A stretch of DNA of 64,000 bases from Persicaria tinctoria (lineage: Eukaryota; Streptophyta; Magnoliopsida; Caryophyllales; Polygonaceae): the NCBI GenBank assembly GCA_037127255.1, contig JBANSL010000004.1, positions 14,763,967 through 14,827,966 on the forward strand, read 5' to 3'. A model generated the notes under the pieces. That model had not been told where the DNA came from. It was given only the letters and a program-made list of their open reading frames with translations, and did not search any database. Below are positions 33,088 to 44,706 of this stretch, in pieces (the stretch's first letter is position 1; each line of letters begins with the position of its first letter). The position numbers were made by a program, and so were the translations under genes.

Positions 33088-33758
33088 CTCAAAATAGGTG
33101 TTGATAGTTATGTTGATCCGTTTAAGCCCACACTTTCATCTTATCAGAAACTAATTTCAAATGGTGTGGAAACTTTTGTGAATTCAGGACAACCCCCAGG
33201 ACTAGCTCAAGGAGACAAGCTAATGGTAATGGATGAATGCTTGGACAGAAAGCTACACCTTCTAAGGGTGCCCGCACTTGTCAATGAGATGACAAGTGTA
33301 GGTGACCCGAGGTATGTTTTCTTTCGTCTTTCATTTAATCATACTTAGGTAGTTCTTAAAAAAAACCTTCAGAAAACAAAGAAGAGTTGCGATTGATCAT
33401 ATTCCGCGGCCGCCGCACAATACAGCGGCCGCAGCACTGCAACCCGCGACATTAAGCCGATGCAGCGGCCGCCGCATCCAAAAACCCGTGACCTTTTTCT
33501 ACTTTCCGGATTTTAAAAAAAAAGAAAAAAAATAATAGTTTTTTTGAACAAGAAAACCGAGGACCCCTTTTCCTAACCCTACCTCTCTTTCTTTCTCATA
33601 TCCCTGCCGCCATTGTCAAAGCAAACTCCACCATTGTCATCTTCACCCTCCTATCACCATCATCCCCAACCTTTCTCCTTTCAAACCCCATAGCCCTCTT
33701 CACCTTCAACTCCGACCCCCAAGACCACCACCTAGACCCACACCCTCGCCAGAACTAC
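33088..33758 (+). other. Element A pol-env spacer, left part
   Basis: After protease, A jumps to sequence equivalent to the region after pol in E, so pol is deleted. An open stretch to 33348 (LAQGDKLMVMDECL) is unrecognised. A perfect 8-bp inverted repeat (CACTTGTC / GACAAGTG) at about 33274-33297 is followed by GACCCGAGGTATGT, a diverged version of the hairpin and donor seen in C and E. GC palindromic modules lie at 33402-33480, then pyrimidine-rich sequence up to the insertion of E. Confidence 0.6.
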
Positions 33759-35016
33759 TGATAATGCATATTTTAGATAGGCATTATAGATACATTTAGT
33801 GTAATTAGGTTGCATTTCTTGCTTGCTTTATTGTTAAATTGCATCTTGTGTTTATTTTAGAAAAGTTCGGATTCTGCGCAATTTTGTGTTTATCTCGCAG
33901 ATGGAATCGGAACACATTTGGGAGATGCGATATCTCGAAGAGGAACACAAGATATATGGGAAGGAACAAGGAAGAAAGAAGCAAGACAAGACGAGAGAAG
34001 CCCGCAAAGGAAGCAAAGGTCACGGCGAAACTACATGTCGCGGGCGCCGCAGCTATTGCCGCGGCCGCAGCAGTGCCCGCCGCAGCGGGTAGCGAGGAAG
34101 ACAGTTGCGGCGGCCGCCGCACGTACGGCCAGCGCGCAGCCGTTTTTGGAAAACCCTAGTTTTTATCTATTTTTGTTTGGAGGCCGAATTGGATCTTTTT
34201 ATTAGGCCTTTTATGTTATTTTTCAGAAGGATTCATTTTTCTATTCATTCAACCATTAGACTTTTTAGAGATTTGGAGCTATGTCTTCCATGAGGAACTA
34301 AACTCATCTATTCTGCCTGCAATTTGAAGCTTTATTCGGATTGATTGTGAGTTTCTAATTCTCGCTCCTAGTTTCCTATTTGTGAATGCTTCGACTTCTT
34401 TGTGCTTAATTAATTATTGATTTGTTCTATCTTGTCTGGCCAACTCGTTAGATCAATTCAATCGCTAAGGTTTTGTAGATTCCTAGTTGTGAACCTTAAC
34501 CTAAGTGGCAAACTTATTCCTTTAGGGCTGGTTGAACTAATTGAATAAGTAGGAAGTTGAATGTGTTGTTAAATCTTTTTTAGGGACTGCAAATACCTTG
34601 GCTAATCTCTGAACTTAAAGCTATCAACTGGGTTAAATCCTTCTTTAGGGACTGTTCGATTGATAAGGGTTGCTAGGACTGGTTGGACTAGTAACTATAT
34701 TAGGTCGGGACAAGGGCATTCATAGGAAACATAATAGGACGAGAAGAAGTTACAAGGATCGCTTCAATCCAATAAAGTGGAAAATTGTAGGTGGAATTGC
34801 TTCTCTAAATTGTTTAAACCAAAATCACTTATTCTGCTTTCGTTAATTTGCTTTAAAAACTTTCACATAAAAAACCCCCAATCTGGTTACTTAATCAACG
34901 TTAAAATCACATTTGAGTTATAAATTTCCCTGTGGGATCGACCTCTTACTTATTACTATACTAGTTATAGGTTTGAGTTTCTTTGGCGGATTCAACGACA
35001 GGTTTCCCCTCCGTCA
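33759..35016 (+). repeat. 5' LTR of element E
   Basis: 1258 bp, TGATAATGCA to CTCCGTCA. GC palindromic modules lie at 34035-34130; a weak TATA-like TTTTTATTAGG lies at about 34196-34206. Confidence 0.9.
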
Positions 35017-35020
35017 AATT

Positions 35021-35038
35021 TGGCACCGTTGCCGGGGA
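35021..35038 (+). promoter_or_regulatory. Primer binding site of E
   Basis: TGGCACCGTTGCCGGGGA, tRNA-Asp type with one G-to-A change, 4 bases after the LTR. Confidence 0.87.
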
Positions 35039-35078
35039 CTTTTTATTAAATTCTTGTGTGTTTTTAGTGTTGATTTTG

Positions 35079-35105
35079 GTGTGGACCGTCTTATATGGTC
35101 CATAC
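35079..35105 (+). ncRNA. Leader stem-loop at the gag start of E
   Basis: Arms GTGTGGACC / GGTCCATAC (nine pairs, one G-U) close a 9-base loop. The gag ATG (35095-35097) lies at the loop-stem junction, as in A. Confidence 0.6.
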
Positions 35106-38100
35106 CCGTGCTACTAATTCATCTTTGTTACCATTTGATACAGAGATTGAAAGGACCCTTGCCGCTCTGAGGCGAGAAGTTCGTGATCGCTTTCGCGAAC
35201 TCCCTTTTGATCAACAAGAACCGACAACAGAGATGGCTAACGATGCGAACCGCACTCTTAAGGAGCTTTCTGCTCCTGATGTGGCACAGCAACCCCTGGC
35301 AATCCAATTTCCTGCGCTAGCAGAAGGGGTTAAATTTGAGCTTAAGTCTGGGGTAATTCATCTTTTACCCAAGTTTCATGGGTTGAGTGGGGAGGACCCC
35401 CACAAGCATCTGGCTGAATTCCATAGGGTGGTAGTTGGGATGAAACCTGAGGACGTCACTGCAGAGCAAATCAAATTGAGAGCTTTTCCCTTCTCTCTAA
35501 AGGATGACGCCAATGAATGGTTCTTCTATTTACCGCCGGGATCTATTACCACTTGGGCTGAGATGAAAAGAGTCTTCCTAGAGATGTACTTCCCTGCAAC
35601 AAAGCTAAATGCTTTGAAAAGGTCTATCAGCAGCATTGAGCAGTACGCTACAGAGTCTATACATGAGTACTTTGAACGCTTCAAGAAACTCTGCGCCAGC
35701 TGCCCAAGCCATGGGTACTCTCAAAAGGATCTGGTCCTCTTTTTATTTAATGGTTTGACTGATATGGAGCGCAAGACGGTGAATTCTGCTTGTGGAGGAA
35801 ATATGCTTAATAAGACGCCTACCGCAGCTTGGGAGGTGTTTAGGGAGCTATCCGAGGGCTCCAGACAGTTCACCAAAAGCCCTCGGGCTAGGGGTGTACT
35901 CGCTGTTGATGCGCCTGTGGCTGCACTTCAGACGGATATGGCAGAGGTCAAGGAGATGATGAAACAATTGGTCCTTGATAGAAATCCTCAACAACTGAAG
36001 GCATGTGGTCTTTGCAATCAATTCACTCATCCTATGGACATGTGCTCGATCCTCCAAGATCCTAATGTTGATTTGAATGCCATTGGGAATTTCGCTCAAC
36101 AAAGGCCTAGACAAGGCAATTATGGAAATCCTGGGTATTTCAACAATAATAACTACAATAGGGGCTATCAGCAAGGCTACGGGAACTATCAAGCACTCCT
36201 CAATCAGCAAGGGGGGCAACAGGAAAGGCCTCAGCAACAATTCGAACCTCGACAGGGAGGTCAGCAGCAGTCAAATGGGGATAATGAGGATCCACTGCAG
36301 AAACTGTCACGATTGGTCATGAGGAATGAAAAACAACAGTCAGAGCGGATGGAGAACCTAGAAAAGCAGCAATCCGATCGGATGACAAAGCTTGAGAATC
36401 AAATGAGTCAGCTCATTCAAATCTTAAGTGCTAAAGAGGCAAATAGTTCTGGTAAGCTTCCGTCACAGACCATTGAGAATCCGACAAAGGAGAATGTCAG
36501 TGCTGTAACACTTAGGAGTGGAAAGGAACTGGTTGTCACAAAGCAAAAAGACGATGAGGAGATAATGGACGAAGAAATAGAAATCATTGAAGGTGAAAAC
36601 GGCCAAACGGTGGTGCGGCGCCCGCGGCAACCCTTGCGGCGCCCGCGGCAACCCCCTGCGGCGCCCGCCGCCAGAGACGGATTCCAAGCCGCGCCCGCCG
36701 CAGGAGAAACCTGGCAAGCTGCGGCGCCCGCCGCATCACCTGCCGCGCCCGCCGCTGCCTCACCCGTCGCCGATTCGTCTCCTGGTACGTTTTCTCCCTT
36801 ACCTCTTTCCTCTTCTCTCCCTCTTTCTCCTTCTTCTTCTTCTTCTACTCCTTCTTCTCCCTTACCTATGGAGACTCCAAAGCCCGTTCCGCCCTTCCCG
36901 GAAGCTTTGAAGGATACAAGGAGGTATGAGAACGACAATGAAATCTTCGAGACATTCAGTAAGTGCGAGGTAAATATTCCTTTGCTTAATTTGATCAAAA
37001 GCATCCCTCGATATGCTAAATTTTTGAAGGAACTTTGCACTATCAAGGGGAACCAGAAGCTAAAAGGTAAGCAAAAGGTGAAGGTAAGCGAACATGTCAC
37101 TGCTGTCTTTCAAAAGCGTATGCCTGAAAAGTGTAGTGATCCTGGTATGTTTGCTATTCCATGTGTGATAGGTGATACTAAATTTGACAAAGCCATGTTA
37201 GATTTAGGAGCATCTATTAATGTTTTGCCTACTAGTGTTTATCATGCTTTGGGGTTGGGACCTCTGAATGACACTCAGGTAGTAATTCAACTTGCTGATC
37301 GATCTACTATCTACCCGAAAGGGATTGTTGAAGATGTCTTTGTTATGGTTGACAACTTGATATTCCCTGCTGATTTCTTTGTGATTGACATGGGTCCTGG
37401 TAACAGTGAAGGCCCTATTCTATTGGGCAGACCTTTCTTGAAAACTGCTAGGACCAAGATAGATGTCTATTCAGGATCTCTCACTATGGAATTTGATGGT
37501 CAACGAGTTGAATATAATATTTATGATTCCATGAAATTCCCATCTGATGATCCTTCTCTGTGCTTTATGGATGCTATTGATACTATGGCACATGATTGCT
37601 TTGATTTGGAATGTATTGATGAGATGGAAGTTGCCTTACAGGCTCCTATAGATGAAATTGCTAGAGATTATGTATTGTCATCTGACTTGCAGGAGGCTAT
37701 AGTAGCTTTAGACCATAGATCTCCCACATATGTGCCACCAAGGGGAGACCGCATCGAGCTGACCATTCCCACTGAAAAGCTTCTTCCATCTATTATCCAA
37801 GTGCCTGATGTTGAATTGAAACAACTTCCTACTCACCTTAAATATGCTTTTCTTGGTGAAAATTATACTCTACCTGTCATTATTTCTAACAAATTGACAT
37901 TTGGACAGGAGGAGCGATTGGTGACTGTTCTAAAGGAGAACAAGGAGGCGCTAGGATGGACAATAGCAGACATTAAGGGCATCAGTCCTACCCTCTGCAT
38001 GCATAGGATACTATTAGAGGATGATACCAAGCCATCTAGACAACCTCAGCGAAGACTCAACCCGCCAATGATGGAAGTGGTAAAGAAGGAGGTACTGAAG

Positions 38101-40809
38101 CTCCTTCAGGCAGGTATGATTTTTCCCATATCTGATAGAAAATGGGTGAGTCCTACTCAGGTTGTCCCTAAGAAGGGAGGGATTACTATTGTTGAAAATC
38201 AGGATGGTGAATTGGTCCCTAGCAGGGTTCAAACTGGATGGAGAGTCTGTATTGATTATAGGAAATTGAATGCAGTTACTCGCAAGGATCATTTCCCCCT
38301 CCCCTTTATTGATCAGATGCTTGAGCGCCTTGCCGGCCGCTCCTTTTATTGTTTCTTAGATGGCTACTCAGGATATTTTCAGGTACCCATAGCACCGGAG
38401 GACAAAGAAAAAACGACTTTTACATGCCCCTTTGGCACTTTTGTATATCGCAGAATGCCTTTTGGGCTATGTAACGCACCTGGGACTTTCCAACGGTGTA
38501 TGGTGAGCATATTTTCTGAGTATGTGGAACATTTTATTGAAGTATTTATGGATGACTTCACTGTGCATGGTGATGATTTTGATACTTGCTTACATCATAT
38601 GTCACTTGTGCTTAAGCGTTGTGTAGACACCAACTTGGTTCTTAATTCTGAAAAGTGTCATTTTATGGTTGAGCAAGGTATTGTGTTGGGTCATATTGTA
38701 TCTAGCAGGGGTCTTGAGGTAGATAAGGCTAAAATTGATGTTATTCAGTCTCTACCTTACCCTACCAATGTGCGTGAGATTCGCTCCTTTTTAGGCCATG
38801 CAGGGTTCTATCGCAGGTTTATTAAGGATTTTTCTAAGATTTCTGCACCTCTGTGTGATTTATTGAAAAAGGAAGTAGCTTTTGAGTTTGATGACAGGTG
38901 TAGAGCATCTTTTGATGAGCTTAAAGGTCGCCTAACTAGCGCTCCTATAATCCAAGCACCCATATGGTCGCAACCTTTTGAGATTATGTGTGATGCTAGC
39001 GATTACGCTGTGGGGGCTGTTTTGGGACAAAAGGAAGGAAGGAGCTCGCATGTCATCTACTATGCCTCCATGACTCTGAATGGAGCACAAAGGAACTACT
39101 CAACCACTGAGAAAGAGCTTCTGGCTGTGGTCTTTGCACTGGAGAAATTTCGCTCCTACCTCCTAGGAGCTAAGGTAATTGTCTTCACCGATCACGCTGC
39201 TCTCCGTTATCTATTAACTAAGAAAGAAGCGAAACCAAGATTGATTCGATGGATTTTACTTTTGAGTGAATTTGACATCGAAATCAAAGATAAGAAAGGT
39301 GCAGAAAACTTAGTGGCGGAAAACCTCAGCAGACTTGTCCAAGAAGAGGACAAGCCGGAAGATCAAAGACCTATTCACGGTGAGTTCCTTGATGATACAC
39401 TGTTTTACTTAACTCACACATCTTCGTTGCAGCTGCAGGAACAAACAAGGACGGAGAGTCCTGATGAGGTAAGTCCTGATATTTCTGAATTGTTGATGGG
39501 TGTCCATACTCTTCGACCTTGGTTCGCCAATATGGTGAATTTCTTGGTCACGGGAGAATTTCCACCGAAATTTACAAAGGCTCAAAAGGACAAGATTCGA
39601 CATGACTCTCGCTTCTACGTCTGGGATGACCCCTACCTTTGGAAACATTGTGCTGATCAGGTAATTAGGAGGTGTCTGTCGGACAATGAGGTACAATCTG
39701 TCCTTACCTTTTGTCATGCTCATGAATGTGGAGGCCACTTTGGTCCTCAAAAGACCGCTAGGAAAGTGTTAGAAGCAGGTTTCTTTTGGCCCCACTTATT
39801 TAGAGATGCTAATGCCTTCTGAAAATCATGCGATAGATGTCAAAGGGTCGGGAACATATCTGCTAGGAATGAAATGCCACAAACAACTGTCATATTCTGT
39901 GAAATTTTTGATGTTTGGGGTATCGATTTTATGGGTCCCTTCCCTAGTTCTTTTGGGAATTTATATATTTTGCTTGCGGTGGACTATGTCTCCAAGTGGG
40001 TGGAGGCAAAGGCCACCAGAACTGATGATTCTAAAGTGGTTGCAGATTTCCTGAAACACACCATTTTCGCAAGATTTGGGGTGCCTAAGGCTATAATTAG
40101 TGACAGAGGGACACATTTCTGCAACAGGACGATCACTGCCCTGTTAAAGAAATATCATGTCACACAGAGAGTGTCCACTGCCTATCATCCACAGACCAAT
40201 GGTCAAGCGGAGATATCAAATAGGGAGATAAAGACCATTCTGGAGAAAACAGTGGCACCCAACAGAAAGGATTGGAGTCTAAGGCTCAATGACGCTCTTT
40301 GGGCCTATCGGACAGCTTATAAAACCCCTATTGGTATGTCCCCTTATCGTATTGTCTTTGGAAAAGCCTGTCATCTTCCTGTAGAGCTTCAGCATAAGGC
40401 ATATTGGGCTGTAAAGAATTGCAACATGAGGTTGGATGAAGTGGGTGGATTTAGAAAACTTCAGTTGCAAGAGCTAGAGGAATTGTGTCTGGATGCTTAC
40501 GATAATGCAATGATCTATAAGGAGAAGACAAAGGCTTGGCATGACAAGCATATTCTGCGGAAAGAGCTAGCAATAGGAGACAAGGTCCTTCTATACAAAT
40601 CACGCTTGAAACTCTTCCCTGGAAAGCTTAGATCAAGGTGGGAAGGACCATACACCATCTCAAAGATATTCCCTCATGGAGCAATTGAACTCTATGACCC
40701 TAAATCTCATGAGCTCTTTAAGGTCAATGGGCATAGAGTTAAGCCTTATTTTGAGAACGTACCACATAATGAAGAAGAGGAGTTGGTGCTTGCTGAACCA
40801 ACCGACTAG
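35095..40809 (+). pseudogene. Element E gag-pol polyprotein, one in-frame stop
   Basis: One frame of 1905 codons, broken only by TGA at 39820-39822. In order: gag capsid domain (about residues 75-200), a zinc knuckle C-X2-C-X4-H-X4-C near residue 303 (CGLCNQFTHPMDMC), a Gln-rich segment, a GC-module linker (Ala/Pro/Arg repeats, about residues 505-560), retropepsin with LDLGASINV near 702 and ILLGRPF near 775, RT with the FMDD box near 1150, RNase H (CDASDYAVGAV near 1298), and integrase with an HHCC domain, a catalytic core ([21 protein letters not shown]) and a GPY-type C-terminus. The stop falls between the His and Cys pairs of the integrase zinc domain. The RNase H tail reads VAENLSRL where the family usually has VADHLSR, so a conserved Asp is also changed. 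The start is the ATG in the leader hairpin. Confidence 0.9.
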
Positions 40810-42098
40810 GCCACTCAAGGGCCATCACGTCGAGCCAACGACTTAAAACAAAGGCGCTTCTCGGGAGGCAACCCGAGGTAAGTTCCCTATCTTTCTCATT
40901 TTTATTATTGTTTTAGTTAATGACCATTAGCTAATCTAGGAGTAATCATATAGGTAGTTAATTAATTAACTTAATTTAAAAAAAAAAAAAAAAAAAAATG
41001 AATAAACCCGAGTACAGCGAGCGGCGGCCGCCGCAACCCCTGCGGCGCCCGCCGCACCCGCTGCGGTGCCCGCCGCCAGGGGGCTGTTTCAAGCGGCACC
41101 CGCCGCAAGTAAACCCAAGAGAGTTGCGGCGGCCGCCGCACCCTCTGCGGCGCCCGCCGCAACGGTACCCCCATCTCGGATTTTTTTTTTAAAAAAAAAA
41201 AAAAAACAAATTGTAAAATAAATTAAATACATACATACCTGTACACCCGTGCTACCTCTTCCAAAACCCTACCTTCACCAAAACCTCCATAGCCACACCA
41301 AAGCTCTCCTTTTTTCTCCTCCCCACCACCAAATCCAACCACCTTGCCACCTATTTCCATCCTTTTCACCTCCTCTTTGCCGGATCTAGCCCCCACAGTC
41401 CCGCTCTCCACCGATTCCGTCTCCGAGACGCCGGATCCCGTGCTGCGCCCGCCGCTTCACTTGCTGCGCCCGCCGCCGGCCTGTTCTCCACCAGATCCGG
41501 AGCACTGCAGCCCTAAATCCCCGAAAATCTTCAAGTTTCCTACCCTTTAAACTCTCAAGGTATGATTTTCTTAACTTTTTCTCTCCATATTTGAGATTTT
41601 TTAAATGTGGATTGGAACTAGGTAGAGATTTGATTTTTGGGTGTTTGTTCATTGTGTAAAAGTGGAAATTTGTGTTTTACATGTGTTTGGAAATTAGGGG
41701 AATGAATTTTTATATGATGGAAAGGCTGATTTTGGTTAGGGCTATAAGATTTGGAGTTGAAATTTTTGTGAGAAAAGGTGACATTTGTGTGGGATAGTAT
41801 TATTGTTCTTTAAAGTTTGATATTTGTGGAAGCATGAAATATGGGCTGATTTTCCATTGTTAATGTGGGGCTAATCTTAGAGTTTTTTGGTGTGAATTGA
41901 ATATATGAGGTATGATTATTGATATATTATGAAGTGTTCTTGAGCTTGGGTTGCTTATTGGAGATCTTGAGCCACTTATGATGTGCTTTGCGTGTGTGTT
42001 TTATTGATTGGCTTGGATTATGTTTGAATTGTGCCTGGTGGTGTTGAGATCTGAATCTGTTTGGGGATGTCAATATATACTGCTGGAATTTGTTACAG
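40810..42098 (+). other. E pol-env spacer, possible 1.2-kb intron
   Basis: No gene. The hairpin CTCGGG-AGGCAA-CCCGAG (40860-40877) is joined to a donor-like GTAAGT at 40878. Then come poly-A (about 40977-40998), GC palindromic modules at 41020-41165 and 41438-41480, T-rich sequence, and an acceptor-like TTGTTACAG at 42090-42098 touching the env ATG. Removing 40878-42098 would join pol 3' sequence to env. Because this donor lies after pol, such splicing alone would not make env the first ORF. Confidence 0.5.
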
Positions 42099-43295
42099 AT
42101 GGTGCGCAGACTAAGAAATGCATCCGACGAGCAGAGGAGGATCTTTAAGAATTTCGATGCTAAGCGCTTCGTTCAGACGAAGTTCTTTCACACCCCAGCA
42201 CTACAGACGCTGGGGATGTTGGATGTCACTCACCAGATGCTCACCCATGGCGGGTTGGGGGGTTTTCTGAATCGAAGTGCCCCGACCTACCCCGAGCTCG
42301 CATGGGAGTTCTTAGCTACATTCGAGAGGGTAGACGATTCTAGGGTTCGGTTCAACTTGTTGGACCAACCCCATGTCTGCACGCTTGACAACCTCCGCCA
42401 TCAGTTCGGGATATCACAGGCGGCCACCCCAAACTGGTCTTCTATGACCACCGAGCAACAACGTCATGATCTGTGGTTCAAGGCTACTGGAACGGTTTTT
42501 GATAGCCACAAGGGGGAATACAACTACAGTTTTGTCCACCCTTGCTTCCGTCTGGTCCACAAGGTCTTAGCTATGGCCTTTAGCGGCAGAGGAGATGTCA
42601 ACAAGGTATACGCTGCTGATCTCGCTTGGTTATGGAGCTTTGCTCCCCAGTCTCATGGTACACCAGACTGGGTTGAGATTTTTATTGAGAACTGTTTGAG
42701 GATCCAGGGGGCCAAGTCAGGCAGGTTTGGCTTGGGAGGCATGATCAGCCTCATAGCCTACCAATACTTATCGCCTGAGCAGTGCGGTACCCCTATGTCT
42801 GGTGGGTACACCTACACTACAGAGCAGCTTAGGAGGGCGGTTGTGCTCGAGGGTAATGATGGAAGGGGCTGGATTTGGAAGTCCGGAAACCGTGGAGAGC
42901 ACCGATTGAGTCTTCCCAGGCTCCTACCTTATGGACCTTCCGATAACACCCTTTACATCGCCGGCGATCAGGAGCAGGCTGCGGAGGAGGTTCCTGAGGA
43001 TGATGAGGACGAGGATACCCCTGCAGCGACAGATTATCATATGGGGGATGCACAACAGGATGCTGGCCCGTCTGCAGGCCATCGCTTCGCGTCTGATGAG
43101 GGCGACTCCTTGCGGGACTATCTGGCCAATGAGTTCCATCGTATTTCCTTACGCCAGGACGCAATTGAGTTCACCCTCAGCGACCTCGGTCGCTCTGCGA
43201 GGGAGTCGGATTCCAACATGGCGGCAATGCGGAGTGAGACAAACTCCCAGTTAGAGGAGATGCGGAGGGAGCAACAGTACTACTTCCGCCAGTAG
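42099..43295 (+). CDS. Env-like protein of element E (Athila ORF-1 family)
   Basis: An intact ORF of 398 residues starting at the ATG right after the acceptor-like TTGTTACAG. It matches the Athila ORF-1 type: KRFVQTKFFHTPALQTLGM at the N-terminus, then YPELAWEFLATFERV, HPCFRLVHKVLAMAFSGRGDVNKV, APQSHGTPDWVEIF and MSGGYTYTTEQLRRA. The tail is acidic (EEVPEDDEDED) followed by a probable short coiled coil. Athila third ORFs are called env-like from position, but I see no clear signal peptide or membrane span, so an envelope function is unproven. The related copy in A (48588-49703) is a pseudogene. Confidence 0.8.
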   Translation: MVRRLRNASDEQRRIFKNFDAKRFVQTKFFHTPALQTLGMLDVTHQMLTHGGLGGFLNRSAPTYPELAWEFLATFERVDDSRVRFNLLDQPHVCTLDNLRHQFGISQAATPNWSSMTTEQQRHDLWFKATGTVFDSHKGEYNYSFVHPCFRLVHKVLAMAFSGRGDVNKVYAADLAWLWSFAPQSHGTPDWVEIFIENCLRIQGAKSGRFGLGGMISLIAYQYLSPEQCGTPMSGGYTYTTEQLRRAVVLEGNDGRGWIWKSGNRGEHRLSLPRLLPYGPSDNTLYIAGDQEQAAEEVPEDDEDEDTPAATDYHMGDAQQDAGPSAGHRFASDEGDSLRDYLANEFHRISLRQDAIEFTLSDLGRSARESDSNMAAMRSETNSQLEEMRREQQYYFRQ

Positions 43296-43408
43296 TACCC
43301 TCACATTCCGCCATACCAGTCACCGCCTTATCAACCTCCGCATCAGTGATGGTTAGTCCTACCCTCCTTCACTCTGAGCTTTTATGTTTATTTTGGTTGT
43401 ATGTACTG

Positions 43409-43447
43409 TTTCAGTGAGGACACTGAAAATTTTAATTGTGGGGGATG
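43409..43447 (+). promoter_or_regulatory. E internal stem-loop and PPT-like tract
   Basis: Stem TTTCAGTG / CACTGAAA (8 bp) closes an AGGA loop; the tract that follows is slightly decayed (TTTTAATTGTGGGGGATGAG). Confidence 0.68.
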
Positions 43448-44668
43448 AGACTTATATGTATTTTATGTTATTTCTATTAATTTTAGGACATGTTTAAGTT
43501 TATGAAGATGTTTAAGTCTGTAATATTTAGTTATTTTAAATTCTGCATTTTCTGCATTTTATTTAATTTATTTTCTGCATTTTCGAAATAATAAAAAAAA
43601 AGTATATTAAATTTCGAAAATTATTAGAAATAGAGCATGCATTGCATATATGTGTTATTCAAATACCCATCTTACTTAGTTTGTCCTCTATTTTAAATTT
43701 CAAGCATGATTCATACAAATCCCATGGAGTTCTGGATGTTTTGATTATTATTTCTATTTGATTTTTGTGGAGCATGAGCTAGCAAATATAATTGAGCATG
43801 TATGATTGAGCTAAAGTACGATTGAAGTCCTAAAAACATAACCTTGTGAGGATGTTTGGCCTTATCTGAATTCTTTTGCTCAATTGTGTGAATTATTCGC
43901 CTAGTGTTACTACCTCTTGGCATTGACTGCAGTATCTATTTTTGAAGACCAATGCACATGTTTGTTGCTTGCGGAGTTTATGTTTATATTTTGAGTCTTT
44001 TTGTTCAATTTTATGCATATCTAGTAAATAAGGTGGCAATGGTTGATGCACTGAGTAACCGGGTCTACGCATGACACCCATGGGTATGATTCGCGCAGAA
44101 AGGTGTTGAAAACTATCCACTAGGAAAGAAGCTTGATCATTGAGTAACCAGGTTCATTCATGACACCCATGTTTGCAACTTGCGTCAAAAGGTGTTCAAG
44201 TGGACTTCATATTCCTAGTTGAGGTGTTGATAGACCGGGGCCATTCATGACACCCATGTTTGCGCTTCGCGTAAGGAAAGCACCAAGATAAGAAAAAGAA
44301 AAAAAAAAGAAGAGAAAAGAAAATCAAAGAAAAAGGAAAAAAAAAGTGTTGCATTTTATTTTCTTTATGTTGTCCCGCAAGTAATGACATTTTGGTAGAT
44401 AATTGGTGATATGGTAGTCAATGTCTATGAGCTTAGTGCATTATTGGTTTGAGTTGAGAGTTGTACCTAAAAGCCTAAACACATGAGTGAAACACATATT
44501 TCTGGTGAGGTTGGATGATGTCTACTTCTAAGCTTTGATCACCTGAATACATGCTATGACATTTGTTTGCTTGGTTTATGTGTTCACCTGCTATGATGTT
44601 GCTTTTTGGTAATGTTGAAACTTGAAGGGATTTCCTGTGGGATACATTGATTCATGTTCATTCTATCA

Positions 44669-44706
44669 TTGCTTGAGGACAAGCAAAGGTTAAGTGTGGG
44701 GGAATT
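44669..44706 (+). promoter_or_regulatory. E terminal stem-loop and PPT
   Basis: Stem TTGCTTG / CAAGCAA, AGGA loop, then GGTTAAGTGTGGGGGAATT touching the 3' LTR. Confidence 0.75.

Larger units (their letters stand above)
43296..44706 (+). other. E 3' untranslated region
   Basis: No gene. It holds the internal stem-loop/PPT (43409-43447), AT-rich sequence, three imperfect repeats around CATGACACCCATG (about 44050-44282), an A/G-rich tract (about 44286-44345) and the terminal stem-loop/PPT (44669-44706). Order and spacing match A and C. Confidence 0.7.

Noticed and set aside
33839..34205. Overlapping ORFs on both strands in the E LTRs
   Set aside because: They arise from GC-rich modules lacking stop codons; frames differ between LTR copies after the 21-bp change.
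36417..37100. 227-codon minus-strand ORF
   Set aside because: It is antisense to the gag-protease linker and protease of E and is rich in Glu/Ala/Gly from the GC modules; it is a shadow of the real frame.
42099..43295. True retroviral envelope glycoprotein
   Set aside because: No visible signal peptide, membrane anchor or cleavage site; only position and family resemblance support the env-like label.
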